Shown: positions 27,329 to 37,242 of the stretch, piece by piece
Layout of the letters: each line of letters opens with the position of its first letter
Position numbering within the stretch: the stretch's first letter is position 1
From: Corynebacterium sp. P3-F1
GTDB lineage: Bacteria > Actinomycetota > Actinomycetes > Mycobacteriales > Mycobacteriaceae
Assembly: GCF_030503635.1 (NCBI RefSeq)
Contig: NZ_CP129965.1
Coordinates: 1,488,001-1,552,000, forward strand
DNA: 64,000 nucleotides
Direction: 5' to 3'
Made by a program: the position numbers and the translations under genes
Notes under the pieces: generated by a model
What the model saw: only the letters and a program-made list of their open reading frames with translations
What the model was told of the DNA's origin: nothing
The model's database searches: none

Positions 27329-28771
27329 ATGCGGGAATTTCGGGCTGAATGGATCCGCGCGAAGGGCTCCGTCCTGTGGTGGCTCGCAGGCGCTGGCGCG
27401 TTATTGGGACTGGTGCTTTCCGTAATGTCCTTGGCAGGTGCGGTTGAGGACGCCACCGACATGCTCAACTGGCAAGCGCTGTTGGTCACCGGCATGCTCG
27501 CGCCGGTGGCTGCTCTCTACGCGGGTCTGGTGGAGAAGCGTGAGAAGGAGACGCGCTCCGGCGGGACCTTGTGGCGGCCGGTCTCGGATCGGGCGACTCG
27601 GGCGGCGCGTCTGACCGTTGTGTGGGCGGCACTCGGGTTGTTCTTCCTTTTTGACTTTGGCGCCACGTGGGCACTTGCATTGCTATTCGGGCTGGTCAAT
27701 ACGTCGCGGGTGCTTGTGATCGCCGTTTTCGCCTGGATTGGCTCCCTCGGTCTGGCCGGTCTGGCAGCCGCGGTGAGCCGACGATGGGGCCTGCTCGCAG
27801 CACTCGCCGGTGCTCTCGTGTGGCAGTTTGCCCTGGGCTTTTTGTCGGAACGCGACTGGTGGTGGAGTAACCCCGGTGCCTGGCCAATGCGTTTGGTCGT
27901 GCCAGCGATGGGCCTGCACATCAACGCGACACCGCTGGAACCGGATTCGCCGCTGCTGGGCGAATCGCCCTGGCCTGCTTTCGCGCTATGCATGCTGCTG
28001 GCTGTGGTGGGGATGGCGGTTGCGGTTCTCACCCCGCCGCGGACTTCTCGGGTGCACCGCCGGCGCACGACGGTCCATGAGCTCACCACTCCGGCACCGC
28101 ACACTTTCGTCAGGCCAGCGGTGAACCGCCCATCGGAGGCACCAAGATTTGCCGCACTGCGCGGCCTTCACCGGGCGGCATTGAACCCGGCTGTGATGGG
28201 GTGTGTGATCTTGTCCGTGCTGGTCATGCTCTTCGCCCTGCGTTATGACCCGTCTGTCCGCACGGCACTGTTCACCTACCTCATTCTTCCCATTGGCGCG
28301 GGGCTTCTCCCAGTGCTCGTGTGGCCGCAGCTGCGCTCGGCATGGTCGCTCATGCAAATTGAGAACCCGCGCGTGCGCACGGCATTGCTTGGATGGCTGC
28401 TGATCGTCGTCGCCCTCGTTGCACTTGTCGCGGCAGTCACCAGCGGGGCCACGCTTATCGACGTCGCCCGCCGCCTCCTCCTCGCCCTCCTCACCGGTGG
28501 CGCAATGACCTTTATCTCGCTCACGATCACCGCTCGATGGGGCGTTGGCTGGGCACTCACGCTGACGCTGTTTGTTGCCATCTTTTCTGTCACCATCGGT
28601 GGCGATGTTCTCGCCGACGGGCCGATGTGGATCATTGCGCCGACAGCATGGCCGGAGACCGCAACCACCTTCGTTCGGTTCGCTATAGCGACCATCGTGG
28701 GCACGGCTATCTTCGCTGGTAGCGCTGTTATAACGCATCGTCGGTTGAGCGGGTATCCGTCAGGTAACTAG
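27329..28771 (+). CDS. ABC transporter permease
   Basis: A 480-residue membrane protein with about twelve predicted helices in two similar halves separated by a hydrophilic stretch (about residues 235-290). It begins MREFRAEWIRAKGS, as ABC-2-type permeases often do, then a helix. It partners the ATPase immediately upstream. Substrate unknown; lantibiotic immunity or export is a plausible guess from context only. Confidence 0.85.
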   Translation: MREFRAEWIRAKGSVLWWLAGAGALLGLVLSVMSLAGAVEDATDMLNWQALLVTGMLAPVAALYAGLVEKREKETRSGGTLWRPVSDRATRAARLTVVWAALGLFFLFDFGATWALALLFGLVNTSRVLVIAVFAWIGSLGLAGLAAAVSRRWGLLAALAGALVWQFALGFLSERDWWWSNPGAWPMRLVVPAMGLHINATPLEPDSPLLGESPWPAFALCMLLAVVGMAVAVLTPPRTSRVHRRRTTVHELTTPAPHTFVRPAVNRPSEAPRFAALRGLHRAALNPAVMGCVILSVLVMLFALRYDPSVRTALFTYLILPIGAGLLPVLVWPQLRSAWSLMQIENPRVRTALLGWLLIVVALVALVAAVTSGATLIDVARRLLLALLTGGAMTFISLTITARWGVGWALTLTLFVAIFSVTIGGDVLADGPMWIIAPTAWPETATTFVRFAIATIVGTAIFAGSAVITHRRLSGYPSGN

Positions 28772-28789
28772 GGCTCCCTAGGAAGAGGC

Positions 28790-29761
28790 CTAGTAGTAGA
28801 ACGGGAACTCATCCCAGTTCGGGGGTCGTTTCTCCAGGAAGGAGTCGCGGCCTTCCACGGCTTCGTCGGTCATGTACGCCAGTCGGGTGGCTTCGCCGGC
28901 GAAGACTTGTTGGCCCATGAGGCCGTCGTCAAGCAAATTGAATGCGAACTTGAGCATGCGCTGGGCGGTGGGGGACTTGCCGTTGATTTCGCGGGCGACT
29001 TCGATTGCCTCGTTTTCGAGCTCTGCGTGGTCGGCGACGATGTTCACGGCGCCCATGCGGTGCATGTCTTCGGCGGAGTAGGCGCGGCCGAGGAAGAAGA
29101 TCTCGCGGGCGAATTTCTGGCCGACTTGTTTGGCCAGGTAGGCGGAGCCGTATCCGCCGTCGAAGGAGCCGACGTCAGCGTCGGTCTGCTTGAAGCGGGC
29201 TTCCTCGCGGGAGGCGATGGTCATGTCGCAGACGACGTGGAGGGAATGTCCGCCGCCGGCGGCCCAGCCGCCCACTACGGCGATGACCACTTTGGGCATG
29301 GTGCGGATGAGGCGCTGGACCTCAAGAATATGCAGGCGGCCGCCCTCGGCTTTCACGCGGGCCTCGTCGACGTGGTCGGCGGTGGCGGCTTCGACGTCGT
29401 CGTCGTGGCTGGTCGCGTACTGGTAGCCGGAGCGGCCGCGGATGCGCTGGTCGCCGCCGGAGCAGAACGCCCAGCCGCCGTCCTTCGGAGACGGGCCGTT
29501 GCCGGTGAGCAGAACGACGCCGATGGATGGGTCGCGGCGCGCGTGGTCGAGGGCGCGGTAGAGCTCGTCGACGGTGTGCGGGCGGAAGGCGTTGCGCACC
29601 TCCGGGCGGTCGAAGGCGATGCGCACGATCCCGTCGGTGCGGCTCTTACCCACGTGGCGGTGGTAGGTGATGTCGGTGAAGCCGTCGGGGTTTTCACCTT
29701 CGAGGGTGTCGATGGAGCGCCACTGGGAGGCGTCGAATGGCTGGGCGGTGGAGTAGGACAT
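28790..29761 (-). CDS. menB: 1,4-dihydroxy-2-naphthoyl-CoA synthase
   Basis: A 323-residue crotonase-fold enzyme that cyclises o-succinylbenzoyl-CoA. Oxyanion-hole regions are FCSGGDQRIRG and VVGGWAAGGGHSLHVVCDMTIA; TDADVGSFDGGYGSAYLAKQ and the C-terminal ending PFYY are typical of MenB. TAAGAT (complement of 29769-29774) lies 7 nt before the ATG with no ribosome binding site, so the mRNA is probably leaderless. It converges with the ABC permease gene, leaving 18 bases between stops. Confidence 0.96.
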   Translation of the reverse strand: MSYSTAQPFDASQWRSIDTLEGENPDGFTDITYHRHVGKSRTDGIVRIAFDRPEVRNAFRPHTVDELYRALDHARRDPSIGVVLLTGNGPSPKDGGWAFCSGGDQRIRGRSGYQYATSHDDDVEAATADHVDEARVKAEGGRLHILEVQRLIRTMPKVVIAVVGGWAAGGGHSLHVVCDMTIASREEARFKQTDADVGSFDGGYGSAYLAKQVGQKFAREIFFLGRAYSAEDMHRMGAVNIVADHAELENEAIEVAREINGKSPTAQRMLKFAFNLLDDGLMGQQVFAGEATRLAYMTDEAVEGRDSFLEKRPPNWDEFPFYY

Positions 29762-29841
29762 GGCTGTGATCTTACGGTGGTGCGCTCACGATCTTCCGGT
29801 GCCTCTCTGCGTAAGAGGGTGGTCAAGTGGCGGTGGTATGG

Positions 29842-29863
29842 TTAGTCCACAGCGGTGGACTAA
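29842..29863. promoter_or_regulatory. Perfect palindrome upstream of the toxin-antitoxin genes
   Basis: TTAGTCCAC (29842-29850), AGCG, GTGGACTAA (29855-29863). It overlaps a possible -10 (TATGGT at 29837-29842) and ends 25 bases before the antitoxin ATG. Antitoxins of this type usually repress their own operon through such a site. Confidence 0.6.
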
Positions 29864-29887
29864 GCGAACAGGGTAGGAGCGGGGTAC

Positions 29888-30109
29888 ATGGAAAACATCA
29901 ACGTTCATGACGCGAAGACGAACTTCTCCCGGCTTCTCCGACGCGTGGAGGCTGGGGAGGAACTGGTGATCTCTCGTAACGGAAGTCCTGTGGCGCGGAT
30001 GGTTCCGCTTGAGGTCGATGTGGCTCGCCCGCTCGGCTTCGTCGACTACACACTTCCGGACACTTTCTTCGACGATCTTCCCCAGGAGGAACTGGAGGCG
30101 TGGGAATGA
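29888..30109 (+). CDS. Phd/VapB-type antitoxin
   Basis: A 73-residue protein with the Phd/YefM N-terminal DNA-binding pattern (INVHDAKTNFSRLLRRVEAGEELVI, then SRNGSPVARMVPL) and an acidic C-terminal tail that would wrap the toxin. TAGGAG lies upstream of the ATG. Its stop overlaps the toxin ATG (ATGA), the usual coupling of these pairs. The palindrome at 29842-29863 is the likely operator. Confidence 0.88.
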   Translation: MENINVHDAKTNFSRLLRRVEAGEELVISRNGSPVARMVPLEVDVARPLGFVDYTLPDTFFDDLPQEELEAWE

Positions 30110-30510
30110 CAAAGGGGGACAGCTATGTCCTTGATACCCACGCGTTCATGTGGGGCCTGACGGAACCTCAGCGGCTGGGGGAGACAGCTCGTGAGGTGAT
30201 GAGCGCGCGGGAGAACCGTCTCTTGGTTTCAGCAGCTTCGGCGTGGGAGATTTCGGCGAAGTTCAGGCTGGGGAAACTGCCCGGGGCAGATTTCATCGTG
30301 CGCAATTTCGAAGGATTCGTAGCTGAATTAGGGGCTCAACCCCTTGAGATTTCTACCTCCCATGCATTGCTGGGAGGAAGTTTGGACTGGGGGCACCGCG
30401 ATCCGTTCGACCGAATGCTCGCCGCGCAGTCGCTGATTGGAGGCCACCGGCTCATCTCGCGCGATGTTGTCTTCAGTGACGTGCAAGGACTGGAAGTGAT
30501 CTGGGATTGA
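30106..30510 (+). CDS. PIN-domain toxin (VapC-type ribonuclease)
   Basis: A 134-residue PIN-domain protein. The acidic residues expected to bind Mg2+ are Asp10 (VLDTHAF), Glu48 (SAWEIS), Asp99/Asp102 (HRDPFDRM) and Asp120 (ISRDVVF), so the nuclease looks intact. It is predicted to cleave RNA when free of the antitoxin. Its final codons overlap the TTG proposed as the menC start, so this pair sits inside a menaquinone transcription unit. Confidence 0.88.
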   Translation: MTKGDSYVLDTHAFMWGLTEPQRLGETAREVMSARENRLLVSAASAWEISAKFRLGKLPGADFIVRNFEGFVAELGAQPLEISTSHALLGGSLDWGHRDPFDRMLAAQSLIGGHRLISRDVVFSDVQGLEVIWD

Positions 30511-31469
30511 GCAGAGTAGATATAAGCGACATTCTCGACCGCGCCCACGTTGTCGCTCTGCCGATGGTGGTCCCGTTTCGAGGGATTACCACGCGTGAGG
30601 CGTTGCTGATTGACGGCCCCGTGAGCTGGGGCGAATTCGCGCCGTTTGTCGAGTACGGCGATGCGGAGGCCGCAACGTGGCTCGCCGCTGCGCTCGAGGC
30701 GGCGTATGCCGGGTATGACGATATGGATATCGGCGACGGCTGGGTGGAGGTCAACGGCACAGTGCCCGCGGTGTCGCCGGAGCAGGTGCCAGAGGTGCTC
30801 GAGCGGTACCCGTCGGCGCGCACATTCAAGATCAAGGTCGCGGAAAAAGGGCAGACGCTTGACGACGACGCGGCGCGCGTCAACGCCGTCCGCACCCTCC
30901 GCCCCGACGCCGCACTGCGCGTGGACGCCAACGGGGGCTGGACCGTCGATACGGCAGTCCGCGCGGCAGAGGTGCTGGGGGAGTTGGAGTACATCGAGCA
31001 GCCTTGTGCCACCGCCGAGGAATTAGCCGATGTGCGCCGGCGCGTGTCCACGCCGATCGCGGCGGACGAGTCGATCAGGAAAGTCTCAGACCCGTACCGC
31101 GTTGCGGAGCTGGGGGCGGCCGATGTCGCAGTGGCCAAGGTCGCTCCGCTCGGCGGGGTGCGCCGGTTGATGCAGATCAGTTCCGACTTGGGATTGCGTG
31201 TAACGGTCGCGTCAGCGCTGGATACGGCAGTGGGGATCCACACAGGGCTGATCGCGGCGAAAGCAGCCGACTCGCAAGCGGCGGGCTTGGCTACCCAGCG
31301 GCTGTTCGTCGAGGATGTCGCCGAGCCGTTCGAGTTCGTCGATGGGCGCATGCGCATCGCCGACATCACTCCCGATCCGGACCGTCTCGCCGCGCTAGCA
31401 GCGCCGGGGGAGCGAAAAGACTGGTGGTTTGAGCGGCTCCGACGGTGTTGCACATATTTGGGGGATTGA
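30507..31469 (+). CDS. menC: o-Succinylbenzoate synthase
   Basis: A 320-residue enolase-superfamily enzyme that dehydrates SHCHC to o-succinylbenzoate. The catalytic KxK is in TFKIKVAEKG, metal ligands in LRVDANGGW, YIEQPC and IAADESI, and the second catalytic Lys in VAKVAPLGG. The TTG at 30507 overlaps the toxin stop (TTGA); the next in-frame ATG, 30564, would remove the first strand. Translation is probably coupled to the toxin gene. Confidence 0.93.
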   Translation: MSRVDISDILDRAHVVALPMVVPFRGITTREALLIDGPVSWGEFAPFVEYGDAEAATWLAAALEAAYAGYDDMDIGDGWVEVNGTVPAVSPEQVPEVLERYPSARTFKIKVAEKGQTLDDDAARVNAVRTLRPDAALRVDANGGWTVDTAVRAAEVLGELEYIEQPCATAEELADVRRRVSTPIAADESIRKVSDPYRVAELGAADVAVAKVAPLGGVRRLMQISSDLGLRVTVASALDTAVGIHTGLIAAKAADSQAAGLATQRLFVEDVAEPFEFVDGRMRIADITPDPDRLAALAAPGERKDWWFERLRRCCTYLGD

Positions 31470-31590
31470 AACGGGCATGTCGAACTCAGTGCTGGGGGAC
31501 TTTGGGGGTGATTTTTTCGCCTCGGGGGTAGTGGTGTCTTAAGTTGTGCGTAGGAAACTCAAAGCTCGCATACAAGAGAGAGCCTCAATC

Positions 31591-33186
31591 ATGACCCACA
31601 GCTATTCCACCGCCGTGACGCAGGACTCGACTGAGTTCTCCGACGGCGACCTTGCTACTGCACCTGAAAAGGGGGAATGGCGCCGGCAGTTGATCGGCCT
31701 CGTGCTCGGCATCGTGGCCGCGGCCATCGTCTATTTCATCTTCCCCTCGGGTGCAACCGACACGGTTCGGGAATCCGCCGGTGCGAAGGCCGATGTGGAG
31801 TATTCGGCCCAGAGCATGCGTATCGTCGCCGCTGTAGCGGTTTGGATGGCTGTGTGGTGGATGACCGAGGCGATTCCGCTCGCCGCCACCGCCTTGATTC
31901 CGCTGGCCGTCTTTCCGCTGGCTAATGTCGCGGAATTCAAGGCGGTCAGCGCCCCGTACGCATCGTCGACCATCTTCCTGTTCATGGGCGGATTCCTCCT
32001 CGCGCTGGGCATTCAGCGCTGGAACCTGCACCGCCGCCTCGCGCTGTGGGTGGTCATGGTGATCGGTACTAGCCCGCGCCGCATCATTCTTGGATTCATG
32101 GTGGCCACCGGCTTTCTGTCCATGTGGGTGTCCAACACCGCTACGGCGGTGGTCATGCTTCCCATCGGTGTCTCGGTTCTCACCCTGACCGCTGATCACG
32201 TTGGGGGCATGGACAAGCAGAAGAAATTCGCCACCGCGCTCATGCTGGCTATCGCGTACTCTGCATCCATCGGCTCTCTGGGCACCCTGATCGGCACCCC
32301 GCCGAACGCGCTGCTGGCCGGTTACATGAAGGAATCCCACGGCATCGAGATCGGATTCGGCCAGTGGATGCTCGTCGGTGTTCCGATTGCTGTCGTGTTC
32401 ACCCTGGTCTCTTGGCTGGTGCTCATCAACGTGTTCAAGCCGGAGGTGGATGAGATCCCAGGCGGTAAGGAGCTCATCCGCGAAGAATTGGACAAGCTCG
32501 GCGGGTGGACCACTGGGCAGATTCTGTCCGGGATCATCTTCGTCGCCGCTGCCCTGTGCTGGGTTTTTGTCCCGTTGGGCTTGGACTACTTCGGGTGGGA
32601 CATCGGCTATGACGACGCCGCTGTAGGCATCATCGCCGGTCTGCTCATGTTCACCATTCCGGCGAAGTCCAACGGCACCCGCCTCCTGGACTGGGAGACG
32701 GCCAAGGATATTCCGTGGGATGTCCTGCTGCTCTTTGGCGGCGGTCTGTCCCTGTCCGCGATGTTCACCCAGTCTGGTCTGTCGCTGTGGATCGGAGAGG
32801 CGGCGAAGAACCTTGACGGCCTTCCGGTGATTCTCCTGATCGCGGCAGTAGGCCTGCTCATCCTGCTGCTGACGGAGCTGACATCGAATACGGCTACCGC
32901 GGCGACCTTCCTCCCGATCATGGGCGGTGTCGCAGTCGGCATCGGCCTGACTGCTGCCGGCGACATCAACGTTCTGGTGCTCACCATCCCGGTCGCGCTG
33001 TCCGCCACATGCGCGTTCATGCTGCCGGTGGCTACTCCGCCGAACGCGATCGCCTACAGCTCCGGCTACGTCACCATGGGCGAGATGATCAAGGGCGGAA
33101 TCTGGCTCAACATCGTCGGGCTGGTGCTGGTTACCGCCGCCACTTACCTCATTGCGGTCCCGGTCTTTGGCCTGACGCTTCCTTAG
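31591..33186 (+). CDS. DASS/SLC13-family sodium:carboxylate symporter
   Basis: A 531-residue transporter with about twelve membrane segments. It has both repeated hairpin motifs of the family, SNTATAVVMLPI with GTPPNALLAGY, and SNTATAATFLPI with ATPPNAIAYSSGY, which bind sodium and dicarboxylate. Likely substrates are succinate, fumarate or malate; sulfate is less likely. The ATG at 31591 follows GAGAGAG; an in-frame GTG further upstream at 31546 is less likely. The gene is read in the same direction as menC but has 121 bases of spacing with its own probable promoter. Confidence 0.9.
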   Translation: MTHSYSTAVTQDSTEFSDGDLATAPEKGEWRRQLIGLVLGIVAAAIVYFIFPSGATDTVRESAGAKADVEYSAQSMRIVAAVAVWMAVWWMTEAIPLAATALIPLAVFPLANVAEFKAVSAPYASSTIFLFMGGFLLALGIQRWNLHRRLALWVVMVIGTSPRRIILGFMVATGFLSMWVSNTATAVVMLPIGVSVLTLTADHVGGMDKQKKFATALMLAIAYSASIGSLGTLIGTPPNALLAGYMKESHGIEIGFGQWMLVGVPIAVVFTLVSWLVLINVFKPEVDEIPGGKELIREELDKLGGWTTGQILSGIIFVAAALCWVFVPLGLDYFGWDIGYDDAAVGIIAGLLMFTIPAKSNGTRLLDWETAKDIPWDVLLLFGGGLSLSAMFTQSGLSLWIGEAAKNLDGLPVILLIAAVGLLILLLTELTSNTATAATFLPIMGGVAVGIGLTAAGDINVLVLTIPVALSATCAFMLPVATPPNAIAYSSGYVTMGEMIKGGIWLNIVGLVLVTAATYLIAVPVFGLTLP

Positions 33187-33229
33187 CAGTGAGCGGTCGT
33201 GGTTCCATGTTGGGTCTAGAATGACCCCC

Positions 33230-33850
33230 ATGGATAATGAGACCCGACAGTTTGGGCGTCACGGTGACGATGTCTCTGACGCGAGTACCCGTTACCTGTC
33301 CCCGTCCCAGTCCTCCTCCCAGGGCTCCCGCCAGCCCGGTCCGCGGCAGTACATGCCCGGGGAGGGGGATTCGCGCTACGCGTCCCAGGCAAGCTACCCG
33401 GAAACCCAATATGGCGGAGGGTACAGCTCGGGCGGGTACGAGCCTTATGAGGAGCCGTACCGCCCCGAACCGTCCAACTCCGGCAGCAGCGGTAACGGTA
33501 GCGGCGGGTCCACATCGCTGGTGTTGTCCGTTTTGGCTATTCTGTTGGGGCTGGCCGCGATTGTCCTGTTCTTCATGTGGCGCGGTGCAGAGACCCGGGC
33601 CAATAAGCCTGAGCCGGCACCGGTGACCATCACCCAGACGGAAACGGTGACCACGACTCCGTCGGGCATCCTGGACGACCTGTTCAAACGGGACCGCCAG
33701 CGCGACGGCGGCCAGCCGAGCCCAGGGGAGTCCGCTCCCGCATTGCCGGAGAATTTGCCCACAGAGCTCCCGAACGACATTCCGGAGGAGTACCGGCAGG
33801 GCGCCGAGGATCTCCTGAACCAGCTCGACGGGTACCTCAATGCCGGATAG
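33230..33850 (+). CDS. Single-pass membrane protein of unknown function
   Basis: A 206-residue protein. The first 85 residues are Ser/Gly/Tyr/Pro-rich, a single helix ([21 protein letters not shown]) follows, then a Pro/Thr-rich extracytoplasmic tail. Not recognised as a named family. ATG 33230 is chosen because TAGAAT at 33217-33222 lies 7 nt upstream (leaderless); ATG 33221 would lie inside that hexamer. Its end overlaps the menD start by 11 bases, implying coupling. Confidence 0.72.
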   Translation: MDNETRQFGRHGDDVSDASTRYLSPSQSSSQGSRQPGPRQYMPGEGDSRYASQASYPETQYGGGYSSGGYEPYEEPYRPEPSNSGSSGNGSGGSTSLVLSVLAILLGLAAIVLFFMWRGAETRANKPEPAPVTITQTETVTTTPSGILDDLFKRDRQRDGGQPSPGESAPALPENLPTELPNDIPEEYRQGAEDLLNQLDGYLNAG

Positions 33851-35510
33851 CAGCTTCCGGACGACGCACAACAACGCGACCGAGCTCGCCGCATATGTAG
33901 TGGACAGGCTGGCGGAGCACGTCACCGATGTCGTGCTCTGCCCAGGTTCGCGCAATTCGCCGCTCGCATTCGCATTGCTCGCCCGCCGCGACATCACGGT
34001 GCACGTGCGTATCGACGAACGTGTGGCCGCCTTCACCGCCCTCGGTCTTGCCCGAGTGCAGCACCGACACGTGGGGGTCGTTATGACCTCCGGTACGGCA
34101 GTGGCGAACACCTACCCGGCTGTGATTGAGGCGCATATGTCGCACACCCCGCTGGCCATTGTCAGCGCAGACCGGCCGGAGCGGCTCGTGGGCACGGGTG
34201 CGTCCCAGACCATCTGGCAGCAGGGCATCTTCGGCAGGTACGCCGACACTCAGCAGGTGACCCGCACTGGGGACGAGATCACCTTCGATGCCGACCAGGT
34301 GCACATCAACGTCGCCTTCGACACTCCGCTGGTCCCGTCAGGGCTACCGGAGCCGACGGGTGCACTGCGCCGGGTGGGGCCTGGGCGTTTGCGCCCGTCG
34401 GAGGGCCGAGGTGCCGCCGTCACCGGCCCGGCGGGATCCGTCGACTACGGCGAAGTCGAGGTGGACCTGACAAAGAACACGCTGGTTATTGCCGGTGACG
34501 AGGCGTGGGAGGTGCCCGGCCTCGAGCACGTTCCCACTATCGCGGAACCCACCGCGCCGACTCCGTTCCACCAGGTACATCCGCTGGCGGCCCGTTTCTT
34601 CACCCAGGACGAGGTGGCGATCAGCCACGACGGCGGGAACTTCGCGGCTTCGACGAAACCAGATCAGGTCATCGTGGTAGGCCACCCGACGCTCCACCGC
34701 GATGTGCTGGCGCTCATGGCTGACTCCACCATTGAGGTGATCGGCATCACCCGCACCGCCACAGTGACGGGCAATCCAGACCGTGTGGGAAGCCGGGTGA
34801 AAACAACCGGTCAACCGACGGACTCGTGGTTGAAGATTTGTGAGGCCGCAGGAGATGTCGGAGCGCAGACGGTGCGCGACACCTTGGAGGACGCCGAATT
34901 CGGTTTCACCGGCCTGCACGCGGCCGCCGCCGTGTGCGACACTCTGGCGGTGGGGGACACGCTCATCCTCGGTTCTTCTAATCCGGTCCGCGACGCGAGC
35001 TTGGTGGGTATGCCGTTCGACGGTGTGAGCACGTACGCCGCCCGCGGCGCCGCAGGTATCGACGGAACACTGTCCCAGGCGGTCGGTGTGGCGCTGGCGA
35101 CGCAGGCGCTGCACCCGGAAGAAATCCGTGCGCCGCGCACCGTCGCGCTGGTGGGGGACCTGACGTTCCTCCATGATGCCGGCGGCCTGCTTATCGGCCC
35201 CGACCAACCGGCTCCCGGCAACCTGACCATCGTCGTGGCGAACGACAACGGTGGCGGAATTTTCGAGTCCCTCGAAGTCGGGGCGCCGGAGCTCCGCGGG
35301 AATTTCGAGCAGGCTTTCGGTACACCGCACGAGGCGGACATCGAGGCGCTCGCCGAGGGATACGGAGCGGCCTACCGCAGGGCGGAGACGGTGTCGGAGT
35401 TGACGGAGGCGCTGCTGGACGGCGTCGATAAGCCTGCTCCCGTGACTGTGATTGAGGCCGTGACCACCCGCGCAACGCGCCGGGCGCTGGCCGGGCGTCT
35501 GAAGAAGTAG
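33840..35510 (+). CDS. menD: 2-succinyl-5-enolpyruvyl-6-hydroxy-3-cyclohexene-1-carboxylate synthase
   Basis: A 556-residue thiamine-diphosphate enzyme that joins isochorismate and 2-oxoglutarate. The N-terminal part has [17 protein letters not shown] and [15 protein letters not shown] with the Glu that activates ThDP; the C-terminal cofactor part has [15 protein letters not shown] and [14 protein letters not shown]. Normal length. It overlaps the preceding membrane-protein gene by 11 bases, and the next gene starts 2 bases after its stop. Confidence 0.95.
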   Translation: MPDSSFRTTHNNATELAAYVVDRLAEHVTDVVLCPGSRNSPLAFALLARRDITVHVRIDERVAAFTALGLARVQHRHVGVVMTSGTAVANTYPAVIEAHMSHTPLAIVSADRPERLVGTGASQTIWQQGIFGRYADTQQVTRTGDEITFDADQVHINVAFDTPLVPSGLPEPTGALRRVGPGRLRPSEGRGAAVTGPAGSVDYGEVEVDLTKNTLVIAGDEAWEVPGLEHVPTIAEPTAPTPFHQVHPLAARFFTQDEVAISHDGGNFAASTKPDQVIVVGHPTLHRDVLALMADSTIEVIGITRTATVTGNPDRVGSRVKTTGQPTDSWLKICEAAGDVGAQTVRDTLEDAEFGFTGLHAAAAVCDTLAVGDTLILGSSNPVRDASLVGMPFDGVSTYAARGAAGIDGTLSQAVGVALATQALHPEEIRAPRTVALVGDLTFLHDAGGLLIGPDQPAPGNLTIVVANDNGGGIFESLEVGAPELRGNFEQAFGTPHEADIEALAEGYGAAYRRAETVSELTEALLDGVDKPAPVTVIEAVTTRATRRALAGRLKK

Positions 35511-35512
35511 CC

Positions 35513-35983
35513 GTGCCCGGAATCGCGATCGCGCGGCGGCGTCTTCACCAGCTCATAATCGTGCTGTACCTGTGCGCGATGCTGGGCAGCGTCGCCATGG
35601 TCGCTGGGCCGGCGTTGAATGATTTCACGATCTCCCGCGACCCGGGCCGCGGCATTGCCACCGTGACGGGTGTCGGATTCACCCACACATCCGTCGAATA
35701 CCAGGACGAGGAAGGACGCTTCCATTCCCCGCAACGCGGCCTGCTGTATCCGTCCGGGCTCGGCGAGGGGCAACAAGTGTGGGTGACGTACGCGAAAAGC
35801 GATCCCGACATCGTGAAAGTCGAAGGCCGTGGATGGACCCTGGCGGTGGTGCCGGCGCTATCGGTCGGCGCCGTGGCCACAGTGGTGGCGGAGGCCGCCT
35901 GGCTTGCAGTGAATGTCTTAGGTGCGACCCGCCGGACACAGGGGCGAAAATTCACCTTGCGTTCCCGTGTAAGCAAGAACTAA
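35513..35983 (+). CDS. DUF3592-type membrane protein
   Basis: A 156-residue protein with an N-terminal helix (LIIVLYLCAMLGSVAMVAGP), an extracytoplasmic beta-rich domain (ATVTGVGFTHTSVEYQDEEG, QQVWVTYAKSDPDIVKV) and a C-terminal helix. The arrangement matches DUF3592; function unknown. The GTG starts 2 bases after menD. A protein of this type lies between menD and the mannosyltransferase in mycobacteria (recalled synteny). Confidence 0.75.
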   Translation: MPGIAIARRRLHQLIIVLYLCAMLGSVAMVAGPALNDFTISRDPGRGIATVTGVGFTHTSVEYQDEEGRFHSPQRGLLYPSGLGEGQQVWVTYAKSDPDIVKVEGRGWTLAVVPALSVGAVATVVAEAAWLAVNVLGATRRTQGRKFTLRSRVSKN

Positions 35984-36010
35984 TTAGCGCTGCGGGTGAA
36001 TAATGCCCGC

Positions 36011-37159
36011 ATGCGTGTAGCCATTGTCGCCGAGTCCTTTTTGCCCAATGTCAACGGAGTGACCAATTCGATCCTCCGCGTCCTGGAGCATCTGCAGCGG
36101 ACCGGCCACGAGGCCATCGTGATCGCACCCGGTGCACGTGCCAATCAGGAAGAAGTCTCCGAGTACGCGGGTTTCCCTGTCGTTCGCGTGCCTACCGTGA
36201 TGGTGCCGCTGGTGGATTCTTTGCCCATCGGTGTCCCGAACGGCACGATCACCCGCACGCTGCGCCAATTCAAGCCGGATGTGGTGCATTTGGCCAGCCC
36301 GTTCGTGCTGGGGGGTGCGGGCGCTATCGCCGCGAAGCGGCTCAACCTTCCCACGATCGCGCTGTTCCAAACCGATGTCGCCGGGTACACGGCGCGCTAT
36401 CACGTCGGCTTCCTCGAATCGGCGGCGTGGGTGTGGGCGCGGAAACTGCACAACATGACGCAAATGACGCTTGCGCCTTCGTCCGTGACCATTAGGGAGC
36501 TGGAAGCCCACGGCATCGAGAATGTTCGCCGTTGGGGCCGCGGCGTGGATTCGGAGCTTTTCCACCCGGACCGTCGTTCCAAGAAGCTGCGGACGAAGTG
36601 GGATCCGACGGGAGAGAAGAAAATCGTCGGTTTTGTTGGACGCCTCGCTTCCGAGAAGGGGGTCGAGCGTCTCGTGGCTCTGCAGGGGGACCCCGGGATT
36701 CAATTGGTCGTCGTGGGCGATGGCCCGCTGCGCCGCGATCTGGGCAAGCGAATGCCCACCGCGGTATTCACCGGTCAACTCGCCGGCAAAAAGCTCGCCG
36801 CCGCCTACGCCACGTTGGACCTCTTCGTGCACACCGGCGAGTTTGAGACCTTCGGGCAGACCATCCAGGAAGCCCAAGCATCAGGTACCCCGACCATCGG
36901 CCCGCGTGCTGGCGGGCCGATCGATCTGATCCAACCCGGATACAACGGCGACTTGCTCGACGTGGACACGTTCGAGCGCGACCTGCCCGCTGCCGCAGCG
37001 GCCATCCTGGTTCCTGGCAGGCTAGAGGAGATGAGCCGTAATGCCCGAGCCTCTGTCGCCGACAAGACGTGGCCCGCGCTGTGCGACCAGCTGCTTGGGT
37101 ATTACGCAGAAGTGATCGACGGCTACCCGAAGAAACGCCGCCGCCCCTTAAGCCGCTAA
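36011..37159 (+). CDS. mgtA: GT4-family alpha-mannosyltransferase (MgtA-like)
   Basis: A 382-residue GT-B glycosyltransferase. The N-terminus [21 protein letters not shown] and the donor-site motifs [16 protein letters not shown] and [18 protein letters not shown] (EX7E) are those of the GDP-mannose-dependent branch once called PimB. In corynebacteria this enzyme mannosylates glucuronosyl diacylglycerol for lipomannan-like glycolipids (recalled). ATG 36011 fits the family start; GTG 35996 in frame is the alternative. The sequence GRRPLSR-like basic end is Arg-rich. Confidence 0.85.
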   Translation: MRVAIVAESFLPNVNGVTNSILRVLEHLQRTGHEAIVIAPGARANQEEVSEYAGFPVVRVPTVMVPLVDSLPIGVPNGTITRTLRQFKPDVVHLASPFVLGGAGAIAAKRLNLPTIALFQTDVAGYTARYHVGFLESAAWVWARKLHNMTQMTLAPSSVTIRELEAHGIENVRRWGRGVDSELFHPDRRSKKLRTKWDPTGEKKIVGFVGRLASEKGVERLVALQGDPGIQLVVVGDGPLRRDLGKRMPTAVFTGQLAGKKLAAAYATLDLFVHTGEFETFGQTIQEAQASGTPTIGPRAGGPIDLIQPGYNGDLLDVDTFERDLPAAAAAILVPGRLEEMSRNARASVADKTWPALCDQLLGYYAEVIDGYPKKRRRPLSR

Positions 37160-37242
37160 CCGGGAGGAGCACCGAGGGGAAAGGCCGACTCCGGGCTGGC
37201 CCAGTAGGGCCGGCGTGTCTCGTTGGCCTAAACTCGACTGCT

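Noticed and set aside
31585..33231. 548-residue open frame antisense to the DASS transporter
   Set aside because: Shadow frame; the sense strand has both SNT/TPPN motif pairs.
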